From Burkholderiales bacterium (GTDB taxonomy: Bacteria; Pseudomonadota; Gammaproteobacteria; Burkholderiales; Usitatibacteraceae): 5,057 nucleotides of DNA. A program made the translations under genes and the position numbers. The notes beneath the pieces were generated by a model, which was not told the DNA's origin, did not search any database, and worked only from the letters and a program-made list of their open reading frames with translations. How positions within the stretch are numbered: the stretch's first letter is position 1; the number at the start of each line of letters is the position of its first letter. Below are positions 1 to 5,057 of the stretch, piece by piece. The stretch covers positions 1 to 5,057 of the forward strand of contig JANXWW010000195.1 of the NCBI GenBank assembly GCA_025350945.1. Reading direction: 5' to 3'.

Positions 1-617
1 GCTTCGAATAACGTGACGGAAATATTGTCCGCAATGATGCCCGCATTCGAATCTCGCGCAATCGCCTTTACCTTGTCAACATCAATCCGCGCGTCTTTGA
101 CATGCTTAATCGTGACAGACGCGTGCGGTGCCTCCTGCTTATCACTGAAGGGGTCACGGTCTGCATAACTCACACTTGACGTCACCGTGACCACCCCGTC
201 AATACCTTGAAATACGGCGCGTTCCAGACTCAATGCTTTACTGCACATCCAGCGTGCGCGGTCTTCTATCGGCACAGATATCATCCCCTGCTTCTTGAAT
301 ATCTCGCACATGGGCGTTTGGTAAATATCTCGAGGCAACGCGTATTGCTTGACGATTTGCAAAGCGTAACCAAGATCCTCGCGCGGCACGGTAACTTCGA
401 ACTCTTTCTTTTCCAGCGCCTCCTTGGTAGCCGCGACTTCATGAAGCACTAGGACTGCCATCACCTCATTAGCTTGATCTTCAGTCAGATTCTTGCGAAC
501 GCTTTCGCGATTACAACCGCCAAGCAATATCGCCAGCACAAGCATCGCGACCCATACAAACGGGCCGCGAGATTGCGTACTGGTTAACTGGCTGGTGAAT
601 ATCTGAGCGCGCATCAT
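1..617 (-). CDS. sctJ: Type III secretion inner-ring lipoprotein SctJ, 3' end cut off by the window
   Basis: The first 205 codons are present. SctJ (YscJ/PrgK/HrcJ, related to flagellar FliF) is a lipoprotein forming the inner ring of the injectisome base. Residues 1-35 hold a hydrophobic segment (20-34) ending in a clear lipobox, L32-G33-G34-C35. Residues 40-108 form the first ring-building domain (LTEDQANEVMAVLVLHEVAA, then FEVTVPREDLGYALQIV and ALPRD). Residues 113-205 form the second (SVPIEDRARWMCSKALSLER, then GIDGVVTVTSSVSYADRDPF and ASVTIKH), with the family's IDGV and ASV.IK strands. The usual C-terminal membrane helix of many SctJ proteins would lie outside the window. Two extra cysteines (104 and 125) are present. 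The start is one of two consecutive ATG codons (617 or 614), one base past the sctI stop, with only a poor Shine-Dalgarno motif; translation is probably coupled to sctI. Confidence 0.94.
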   Translation of the reverse strand, partial: MMRAQIFTSQLTSTQSRGPFVWVAMLVLAILLGGCNRESVRKNLTEDQANEVMAVLVLHEVAATKEALEKKEFEVTVPREDLGYALQIVKQYALPRDIYQTPMCEIFKKQGMISVPIEDRARWMCSKALSLERAVFQGIDGVVTVTSSVSYADRDPFSDKQEAPHASVTIKHVKDARIDVDKVKAIARDSNAGIIADNISVTLFE

Positions 618-618
618 G

Positions 619-1014
619 TTACGACTGCTGACGGAATAATTGCTGAATGCCGTCGGACGTCCGATTTGCCGCATTGGACGTTAGCTCGCAGCGAAATAAA
701 AACTCATGGCAGCGCATCGTGAGATGCACCATTTCACTGGGGCTCATTTCACCTTTTGCTGTCATTGCATCTGCTTCTGCTTTTACAGACTTGGCACCCT
801 CGGTAAGCGAATCGAATGAACTCGATATTGCCTGAAGCGCCTTGGTGTCGGTCGTGTTACGGGCCTGCGTTTCTTTTGCTTTTTCAAAAGTCGCCTGCCA
901 CTGGCCCGGCAAGTCAATCAAAGAAAAATCATAACCAGCCTTGACGTGTGTTTCATCCTGCTTCCAAGCGATGAAACTGCTGGACTGAACGGGGGTTGCT
1001 GCTTCCATAGTCAT
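619..1014 (-). CDS. sctI: Type III secretion inner rod protein SctI
   Basis: The product has 131 residues, no signal peptide and no membrane segment. SctI is exported early and forms the inner rod or adapter joining the export apparatus to the base of the needle. The recognisable part is the C-terminal 44 residues: SPSEMVHLTMRCHEFLF followed by CELTSNAANRTSDGIQQLFR. This fits the SctI/YscI/HrpB2 pattern of an 's-p-x-e-m/l' start to an amphipathic helix, a Glu-Leu-x-x-x-x-x-x-Lys/Arg centre, and a closing 'q-x-l-x-x-q'. The N-terminal two thirds are low-similarity and helix-rich (38-85), as is usual. Two cysteines (102 and 109) sit on the C-terminal helix, which is uncommon for a rod protein. 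The gene is separated from sctJ by a single base, and the I-J order is the standard one in many injectisome operons, which strengthens the call. Confidence 0.82.
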   Translation of the reverse strand: MTMEAATPVQSSSFIAWKQDETHVKAGYDFSLIDLPGQWQATFEKAKETQARNTTDTKALQAISSSFDSLTEGAKSVKAEADAMTAKGEMSPSEMVHLTMRCHEFLFRCELTSNAANRTSDGIQQLFRQQS

Positions 1015-1020
1015 CGCAAT

Positions 1021-1025
1021 CTCCT
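1021..1025 (-). promoter_or_regulatory. Ribosome binding site of sctI
   Basis: AGGAG on the minus strand lies six bases before the ATG at 1014. A second in-frame ATG (1008) is two codons further in; the spacing favours 1014. The same TTAGGAG string precedes the 135-residue gene. Confidence 0.7.
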
Positions 1026-1082
1026 AATTCAAATTTGCACTGATGCTGCAATGGACAACAAAGTAAAGTTCTCGTGTATAAA

Positions 1083-1128
1083 ATCGGCCAGACGCAGGCG
1101 CAAATAAAAGTCCAGACGTCCGACCGAT
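1083..1128 (-). promoter_or_regulatory. Stem-loop between the small T3SS gene and sctI
   Basis: In the transcript, ATCGGTCGGACG... type left arm (minus 1128-1117, TACGG-side reading TA? see arms) pairs with the right arm at 1094-1083: the inner ten bases CGGTCGGACG and CGTCTGGCCG pair throughout, eight Watson-Crick and two G-U, and two further A-T pairs extend the stem to twelve. The loop is 22 bases. The following bases are ATTTTATAC in part, U-rich but without a clean U-tract, so it is more likely an attenuator or a 3'-end stabiliser for the upstream message than a full terminator. The stem lies in the 137-base gap, the longest between the small genes. Confidence 0.55.
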
Positions 1129-1151
1129 CCGCAGTACGAAAATATTCACGA

Positions 1152-1559
1152 CTAGCTCTTGCTTGCCAGTTTTTCCTGCCCTTGCGAGATTGATGACATC
1201 GAGGTGTTTTCCGATGTGGACAAAAATGCAAACCTCTGCGACTCTGCAGTAAGCTTTACCAGTACGCTTGGCTGATCGGTTTTGCCCGTGACATCGGCCA
1301 AATCTTTTGCTCCCTGATCAGCACCTGGTGCCTCACCCGCTTTGATGGTGTCATTAAGGCCTTGCAGATTATTGGAAAGTCCTACAATTTTGTCAGCCTG
1401 TTTGTCCATGGCCGAGCCCCATGCGTCTGCCAGAGCTTCAAACCATGACGTGCTACCGCCTCCGCCTCCTGCCTGGCCCTTTGCCTTCGCGTTATTCTGT
1501 CCGGACGAGGCCAGCATGGATGGTGATAGAACTGTAGTAATGGGATCAAATTCACTCAT
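1152..1559 (-). CDS. Small T3SS protein, possible needle subunit (SctF-like)
   Basis: The product has 135 residues, with no signal peptide or membrane segment. It is modular: a polar, Ser-rich N-terminus (1-30), a glycine run (31-35), a predicted helix (about 38-72, SWFEALADAWGSAMDKQADK), a Gly/Pro/Asp break (73-97), and a second helix (about 98-132, PSVLVKLTAESQRFAFLSTS). Helix, Pro-containing turn, then helix is the fold of T3SS needle proteins, and the position between sctD and sctI matches the place of the needle gene in SPI-2-like clusters (ssaG before ssaI and ssaJ). Against this, needle proteins are usually about 70-90 residues; the extra length is mainly the N-terminal 37 residues. 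It could instead be a needle-associated, translocon or early-exported protein. The N-terminus is Ser-rich and disordered-looking, compatible with a T3SS export signal. The ATG has a good Shine-Dalgarno motif. A stem-loop follows in the gap to sctI. The family was not firmly recognised. Confidence 0.5.
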   Translation of the reverse strand: MSEFDPITTVLSPSMLASSGQNNAKAKGQAGGGGGSTSWFEALADAWGSAMDKQADKIVGLSNNLQGLNDTIKAGEAPGADQGAKDLADVTGKTDQPSVLVKLTAESQRFAFLSTSENTSMSSISQGQEKLASKS

Positions 1560-1698
1560 TGGGAGAACTCCTAACGTTAGTTGCTACAACAAATGCCCGC
1601 AATGATGTTGCCAAATGCGGACTCGACTCACGACATCGCTCAAGATCTTTGCCTGTAAATAAAGCACAGCTCTCTGGCAAGGCCGCGTTACTACTCAA
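1552..1698 (-). CDS. Weak candidate small ORF (48 residues) in the gap after sctD
   Basis: A frame with no stop runs through the 165-base gap after sctD and closes at a TGA overlapping the start of the next gene (the ATGAGTGA arrangement that gives translational coupling). There is no ATG in it. A TTG at 1698 has an AGGA motif five bases upstream; the product would begin SSNAALPESCALFTGKDLER. It contains two cysteines and no recognised domain. The frame also stays open upstream of the TTG back into the end of sctD, to a TAA. In SPI-2-type clusters a small SctE chaperone gene follows sctD, but those are longer (about 80 residues), and no resemblance can be shown here. It may be chance, a remnant, or a coupling leader. 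Confidence 0.18.
   Translation of the reverse strand: MSSNAALPESCALFTGKDLERCRESSPHLATSLRAFVVATNVRSSPNE
1568..1580 (-). promoter_or_regulatory. Ribosome binding site of the 135-residue gene, overlapped by a palindrome
   Basis: AGGAG (1572-1568) lies eight bases before the ATG at 1559 and supports that start. The perfect ten-base palindrome CTAACGTTAG (1571-1580) overlaps its first two bases, and a GTTG-TAG-CAAC mini-hairpin (minus strand) lies just beyond. Pairing here, or a bound protein, could limit access to the ribosome site; that role is inference. Confidence 0.6.
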
Positions 1699-1724
1699 AC
1701 TCTTCCTGCTGGTAAAACCTTGCT

Positions 1725-2903
1725 CTACAGCGCGATGGTAATAAATTTACCTGCACAATCCAGTACGATTTCAGAATCTCGTATCTCGCGAATTTCATGG
1801 CCTGTCGGCAAGCGACTGTTGACAAAATATTTCACGCCACTGGCGGTACGCACAAACGCGTTTTCGCCGGCGAAAGCAGCAACAAATTTCAGCGCGTCAC
1901 GATCTGCATCTGGATTCACGCAGTTAGGCCCGGCTGCTTTGGCGAGCTCGGCAGCCGTCGCGCTGCTGACAACTTGAACCGAGCTAATCATTGGTAAATC
2001 TTTCCGAATAGTGTCTGTCAAGCGATCCTGTGTTGCCTTATCGACACCATTGAGGGTTGCACGAATCTTGCCCTGCGGCTCGTAGCTGGTCACTGCAGAA
2101 TGGCCATTTACACGCAGCAAATCCTTCGCACGCGCCGCCAGATCCGAACCTACGTAGACGCGCATGCTGTCGACTGTTACCGACTTCAAGCGGTTGTTCA
2201 GCAAATTGCGCTCCTCATCGTTGGCGACGAAACCAATCAGCGCAATCTTGCTACCCTGCTCTTCGACAACGTCCACTCCCGCGAGTTGCGGAATATTCTT
2301 GATCGCGTTGCGCACACTCATTAAACGTTCAGTCGACTTGTTCAGCAATCCCTCGGAAATAGAAAGTGCAAATGCAGCAAAGGTCAACACGCTGCCGACG
2401 CCAAACAATGCGAATGCCAATGTCGCCCGATAATGACGCCGCTCTTTCGGTACTATAGGTTGACCGACCGCGGCCGTGCCCGACGACATTCCTTTACCCA
2501 CCGTCTCGTCTGGAGTTGGGTTTGTTGCAGCCGATGTCAAGCGCGGTTCAGATTGACGAATACAAAGCTCAATCATCCCCAATCTTACCGAAGTACCATT
2601 CGGGTTAGGCGCAACGATGATCGAGTCCCCGGGTGCCACCACCTTTTCTTCGTATCCGAATCCGGCCGCCAGTGCACGAATATGAACACCGGCTTCATCG
2701 CGAACAATTGCAACGTGCTCTGCAGCAACGGATTCATCGCGCAGAATGATGTCACAGTGTGGCGCACGACCCACCAGACACATCGGCTGATATGGCAAAT
2801 CAATTGTCGCGCCGTCGTGCAGGCCACCCATGACGGCTAACGCCACTGGGCTACTTTGCTTCTGGGCCCTCTGGGTTACTTTGTCTTCAGCAGTTGGTTT
2901 CAT
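1725..2903 (-). CDS. sctD: Type III secretion inner-membrane ring protein SctD, with FHA domain
   Basis: This 392-residue protein has the full SctD plan: a cytoplasmic forkhead-associated domain (about 19-117), a Pro/Thr/Gly-rich linker (118-155), one membrane helix (about 159-183) after the basic stretch KERRHYR, and a periplasmic part (184-392). The periplasmic part contains BON-like ring-building repeats: about 195-250 (IALIGFVANDEERNLL), 255-312 and 325-392. SctD forms the outer of the two inner-membrane rings and contacts SctC and SctJ. In the FHA domain the GR pair (45-46) and the later His63 are present, but the usual Ser of the V-S-x-x-H motif is Ala60. Loss of phosphothreonine-binding residues is common in SctD FHA domains, so this one probably serves as a structural contact for the cytoplasmic sorting platform. 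Start chosen from the GAGGT motif seven bases upstream. It sits 65 bases after sctC. Confidence 0.94.
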   Translation of the reverse strand: MKPTAEDKVTQRAQKQSSPVALAVMGGLHDGATIDLPYQPMCLVGRAPHCDIILRDESVAAEHVAIVRDEAGVHIRALAAGFGYEEKVVAPGDSIIVAPNPNGTSVRLGMIELCIRQSEPRLTSAATNPTPDETVGKGMSSGTAAVGQPIVPKERRHYRATLAFALFGVGSVLTFAAFALSISEGLLNKSTERLMSVRNAIKNIPQLAGVDVVEEQGSKIALIGFVANDEERNLLNNRLKSVTVDSMRVYVGSDLAARAKDLLRVNGHSAVTSYEPQGKIRATLNGVDKATQDRLTDTIRKDLPMISSVQVVSSATAAELAKAAGPNCVNPDADRDALKFVAAFAGENAFVRTASGVKYFVNSRLPTGHEIREIRDSEIVLDCAGKFITIAL

Positions 2904-2910
2904 AAAGATT

Positions 2911-2915
2911 ACCTC
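2911..2915 (-). promoter_or_regulatory. Ribosome binding site of sctD
   Basis: GAGGT on the minus strand lies seven bases before the ATG at 2903 and supports that start. It lies in the 65-base gap after the sctC stop, so sctD has its own initiation signal even if co-transcribed with sctC. Confidence 0.7.
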
Positions 2916-2968
2916 GTTCGACTCTAGCAGTGATACCGAATACAGCCATCAACATGACACAAGGTTGT

Positions 2969-4741
2969 TTACCTGATTTGCTCATCCATAAACGGGGTAA
3001 CTGTTTGGACAGCAGGTTTCTCGATAAATGCAGTATCTTTCACCGGGACGCGGTTTGCAGCGACGAGTCGGGGCGAAATAAGGAACAGTCTTTCGCGACG
3101 TTCGGACGAATTTGTCTGGTATTTAAACAAGTTGCCAAGGTAGGGAATATCCCCAAGCAACGGGATTTTGGTGACGCCTCGATTGGTTTTTTCACGTGTG
3201 AGCCCGCCAAGCAGCAAACTCTCGCCCTCCATCAAAATAACCTGTGTACTGACGCGGGCTTCATTGACGATGGGCGGTGTTTCCGGGCCAGCGCCGGAAG
3301 GTGTTGATATAACGCCATCTTCAATGGTGATGAATAAACGCACCTTGCGGTTATCGCCCTCACCAATAAAATGGGGCACAACTTTAAGGGATGTGCCGGT
3401 GTTGACTTTGAACAGATCTACATCATAGGCACCTGCAACCCGTACATAAACCGTTTCCTTGGCCTCCAATATGGCTTCGATATTAGCGAGCGTGACGATC
3501 TGCGGACGCGATACAACCCGTGCAGCACCGGTTTCAGCCAACGCGTTTATTTTTGCAGTAAATTTGGTCGCGCCTGCCAAAATACCCGACACGTTCAGAC
3601 CACCGACTTGATCTGGTGAACCCAGCGATATACCGCGACTGTTTGCCCTTACACCAAAGGAGCCAGTCGCCCCCCTGTCACCAAACGAAGTAGCGCTCCA
3701 GCCTACACCTAACTCATCAAGCCTGTTCTTGTCGATATCAATAATCATTGCCTGAATTTCGACCTGCATTGGCTCAACATCTAGCGAGCGAATCAACTCC
3801 TCGTAGGATTGCATGCGCTCTACAGAGTCACGCACCAAAATGCCGTTGGTACGCCGATCCGGCTCAATTGACGGGCTATCTACATTTGCCATGGAGCGCG
3901 TAATGTCGGCAGCACTAGGCCTGCTATTCACAGCGCCATCTGCGGAATATACATCGGCCTGATCGAGGGGTTTTCCCCCTTGACGCCCCTCGCTGCGCAT
4001 GCCTTGCCCGCGTAATTTAGGCGATGTATTTGGATTCTGTGCTGGGAGCTCGACAGCGTCGAACACAGCAGCACTGCGCGATGAACCCATGTTCATTAAC
4101 CGGCGCAAGGTAGTTGCCACGCCAGGCAATACAATATCTTTACCGTTGAAGGTAATCGTTACATCAGAGGCCCAGGCGAATTTGAGTGGAAAAAATTTCA
4201 CCACGGGCGGGCTGGCGAAAGACTGCGATTTGGTGGCGTTAACAATTCCTGCAACTTCCTGAATAAACTGCGGAGCACCAGTAACGAATAACACGCCATC
4301 GCGGTTATTGGCACGCAAGGTATTTCTCGAGTCAAGAATACCCATTGATGAAATCGTAGAAATGACGCGACCCGTTAGCTGAGGATTAATTGGAAATGAT
4401 TGCGTGCGAACGGACGACGCATTGACGATATAAACCACGCTGCCGTCGTAATAAGGTAGCAAGGAGTATTCGCGCATCACGCGGTCAAACAAGTCTTTGG
4501 GTTTGAATCGACCTGACTGAGTGAACTTGCCTTTTACTTCATCACCAATCACAGCGACCACGCCATCCCTGGACAGCAGATCTGTTAACAGGTCACGTAG
4601 TTCGTAATTGTCTGTAGATTTGATGGGAATAGGTGTTTCACTCAAACGCAGGCTCGCCGCGTTTGCATGCAAAGACAAAGTTCCCAGCAACAAAGCGCAT
4701 AGGGCAATTAAAAAAAGAAATTTAATTTTTATAGTGTTCAT
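2969..4741 (-). CDS. sctC: Type III secretion system outer-membrane secretin SctC
   Basis: This 590-residue protein is a complete T3SS secretin, the ring that carries the needle through the outer membrane. Residues 1-28 form a Sec signal peptide: KIK, a hydrophobic run, then AxA-type cleavage after A26-N27-A28. Cys15 has Leu before it, so there is no lipobox. Residues 30-110 match the N0 domain, 120-170 the N1 domain (VLFVTGAPQFIQEVAGIV), and 178-320 the N2/N3 domain with a long polar insert at about 230-295. The secretin core runs from about 322 to 560: VQIEIQAM-like VEPMQVEIQAMIIDID, VVSRPQIVTLAN, and the signature VILMEGESLLLGGL followed by IPLLGDIPYLGNLFK. A short 30-residue tail follows. 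The ATG is the only sensible start because an in-frame TAA lies just upstream and the signal peptide begins at once, yet no Shine-Dalgarno motif is visible. The gene follows sctV and precedes sctD. Type II and pilus secretins are excluded by the single N0-N1-N3 layout and the neighbours. Confidence 0.96.
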   Translation of the reverse strand: MNTIKIKFLFLIALCALLLGTLSLHANAASLRLSETPIPIKSTDNYELRDLLTDLLSRDGVVAVIGDEVKGKFTQSGRFKPKDLFDRVMREYSLLPYYDGSVVYIVNASSVRTQSFPINPQLTGRVISTISSMGILDSRNTLRANNRDGVLFVTGAPQFIQEVAGIVNATKSQSFASPPVVKFFPLKFAWASDVTITFNGKDIVLPGVATTLRRLMNMGSSRSAAVFDAVELPAQNPNTSPKLRGQGMRSEGRQGGKPLDQADVYSADGAVNSRPSAADITRSMANVDSPSIEPDRRTNGILVRDSVERMQSYEELIRSLDVEPMQVEIQAMIIDIDKNRLDELGVGWSATSFGDRGATGSFGVRANSRGISLGSPDQVGGLNVSGILAGATKFTAKINALAETGAARVVSRPQIVTLANIEAILEAKETVYVRVAGAYDVDLFKVNTGTSLKVVPHFIGEGDNRKVRLFITIEDGVISTPSGAGPETPPIVNEARVSTQVILMEGESLLLGGLTREKTNRGVTKIPLLGDIPYLGNLFKYQTNSSERRERLFLISPRLVAANRVPVKDTAFIEKPAVQTVTPFMDEQIR

Positions 4742-4762
4742 ATGAGATTTTTAGATTGGATA

Positions 4763-4792
4763 GTTATAAATACGATGTGTTTTTGAAGTCAG
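4763..4792 (-). promoter_or_regulatory. Possible sigma-70-like promoter for sctC
   Basis: In the AT-rich gap between sctV and sctC, the minus strand has CTGACT (4792-4787; 4 of 6 match to TTGACA), an 18-base spacer and TATAAC (4768-4763; 5 of 6 match to TATAAT). This would start transcription some 15 bases before the sctC ATG, giving a very short leader. An imperfect direct repeat overlaps the -35 element. No PIP box (TTCGC-N15-TTCGC) is visible in this gap. The match is modest and AT-rich DNA gives such matches by chance; sctC could equally be read through from sctV. Confidence 0.3.
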
Positions 4793-4803
4793 ATGTTTTG
4801 AAG
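4774..4803 (-). repeat. Imperfect tandem direct repeat upstream of sctC
   Basis: On the minus strand CTTCAAAACATC (4803-4792) is followed after three bases by CTTCAAAAACACATC (4788-4774). The second copy has three extra bases, and the left edges of the two copies are 15 bases apart. The pair overlaps the possible -35 element of sctC, as expected of a binding site for an activator. The sequence is seen directly; the role is inference. Confidence 0.45.
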
Positions 4804-4841
4804 AAAAAAAATCCTGGACCATGACTTGTTATGAAAAAGAG

Positions 4842-5057
4842 CTACAGAAATACATTGCCAACAGGCTCCACACGAACATCGGATTCCAGCTCGCCATAAG
4901 CCACCACCGGCAACGTGGAAAATTCAACTTCGATCAGTTTGCGCACATAGCGACGAATGTCCATGGCTGTAAGGAGTACCAGGCGCGGAGATGCCGCCTC
5001 TGCAATCGTTGCGCGAAGCGACTGTACAAACCGTTGTGCAGTTTCGGGGTCAAGCGC
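4842..5057 (-). CDS. sctV: Type III secretion export gate protein SctV (FlhA family), C-terminal end only
   Basis: Reading the minus strand in from the window edge gives 71 residues and a TAG stop; the 5' part lies outside the window. SctV is the large inner-membrane export gate protein, whose cytoplasmic domain forms a nonameric ring that receives substrates and chaperones. The visible part is the end of that cytoplasmic domain. It carries the family signature LLTAMDIRRYVRKLIE, then a hydrophobic strand (LPVVAYGEL) and the closing segment VRVEPVGNVFL, matching the usual FlhA/SctV ending in which an 'RRyvRkLiE' helix is followed by 'l.VlsyqEl' and a 'i.plG' strand. The stop follows directly, so the C-terminus looks complete. 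It lies 100 bases upstream of sctC on the same strand. The call rests on a short fragment but on its best conserved part; flagellar FlhA is unlikely given the injectisome neighbours. Confidence 0.9.
   Translation of the reverse strand, partial: ALDPETAQRFVQSLRATIAEAASPRLVLLTAMDIRRYVRKLIEVEFSTLPVVAYGELESDVRVEPVGNVFL

Noticed and set aside
953..1231. 92-codon minus-strand frame spanning the gap between the 135-residue gene and sctI
   Set aside because: It overlaps both real genes out of frame, has no ribosome site, and its Cys/His/Arg-rich translation looks random.
1649..1680. Hairpin TTGC-CTGT with ACAG-GCAA in the gap after sctD
   Set aside because: The eight-pair stem is broken by a seven-base bulge on one side and has no T-tract, so it is not clearly better than chance.
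1649..1680. Promoter in the gap after sctD (TTGCCA as -35, 17-base spacer)
   Set aside because: The matching -10 (TACAGG) fits only three of six consensus positions.
2433..2840. 135-codon plus-strand frame antisense to sctD
   Set aside because: It is opposite the FHA-coding part of sctD and its translation is rich in Arg, Cys and His without domain features.
2930..3307. 125-codon plus-strand frame antisense to sctC
   Set aside because: It lies opposite well-conserved secretin sequence, has no ribosome site or recognisable product, and is explained as a shadow of the sctC frame.
4804..4841. Possible terminator after sctV (eight-T run on the minus strand)
   Set aside because: No stable GC-rich stem precedes the T run; only short, weak self-complementary pieces are present.

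Overview
The window is a run of minus-strand genes from a type III secretion system (T3SS, injectisome), read from high to low coordinates. Every gene lies on the minus strand and the gaps are short, as in an operon. The protein families (FlhA/SctV, a T3SS secretin, an FHA-type SctD, a SctJ lipoprotein) point to a Gram-negative bacterium. Roughly balanced base composition, Shine-Dalgarno motifs and a Hrp/Ssa-like gene set suggest a proteobacterium, but the species cannot be fixed from this sequence.

Layout in transcription order: the last 71 codons of sctV (export gate; 5057-4842); a 100-base AT-rich gap with a possible promoter and an imperfect direct repeat; sctC (outer-membrane secretin; 4741-2969); a 65-base gap; sctD (inner-membrane outer ring with an FHA domain; 2903-1725); a 165-base gap with a weak 48-codon reading frame and a palindrome; a 135-residue small protein that is best explained as the needle subunit or a related small exported component (1559-1152); a 137-base gap with a strong stem-loop; sctI (inner rod; 1014-619); and sctJ (inner-ring lipoprotein; from 617, running off the low-coordinate edge).

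The products fit one machine. SctJ and SctD form the concentric inner-membrane rings and SctC the outer-membrane ring. SctV is the nonameric export gate beneath the rings. SctI joins the export apparatus to the needle, which the 135-residue protein may form. No RNA genes, insertion sequences or CRISPR arrays were seen. The least explained parts are the 135-residue protein and the structured gaps on either side of it.
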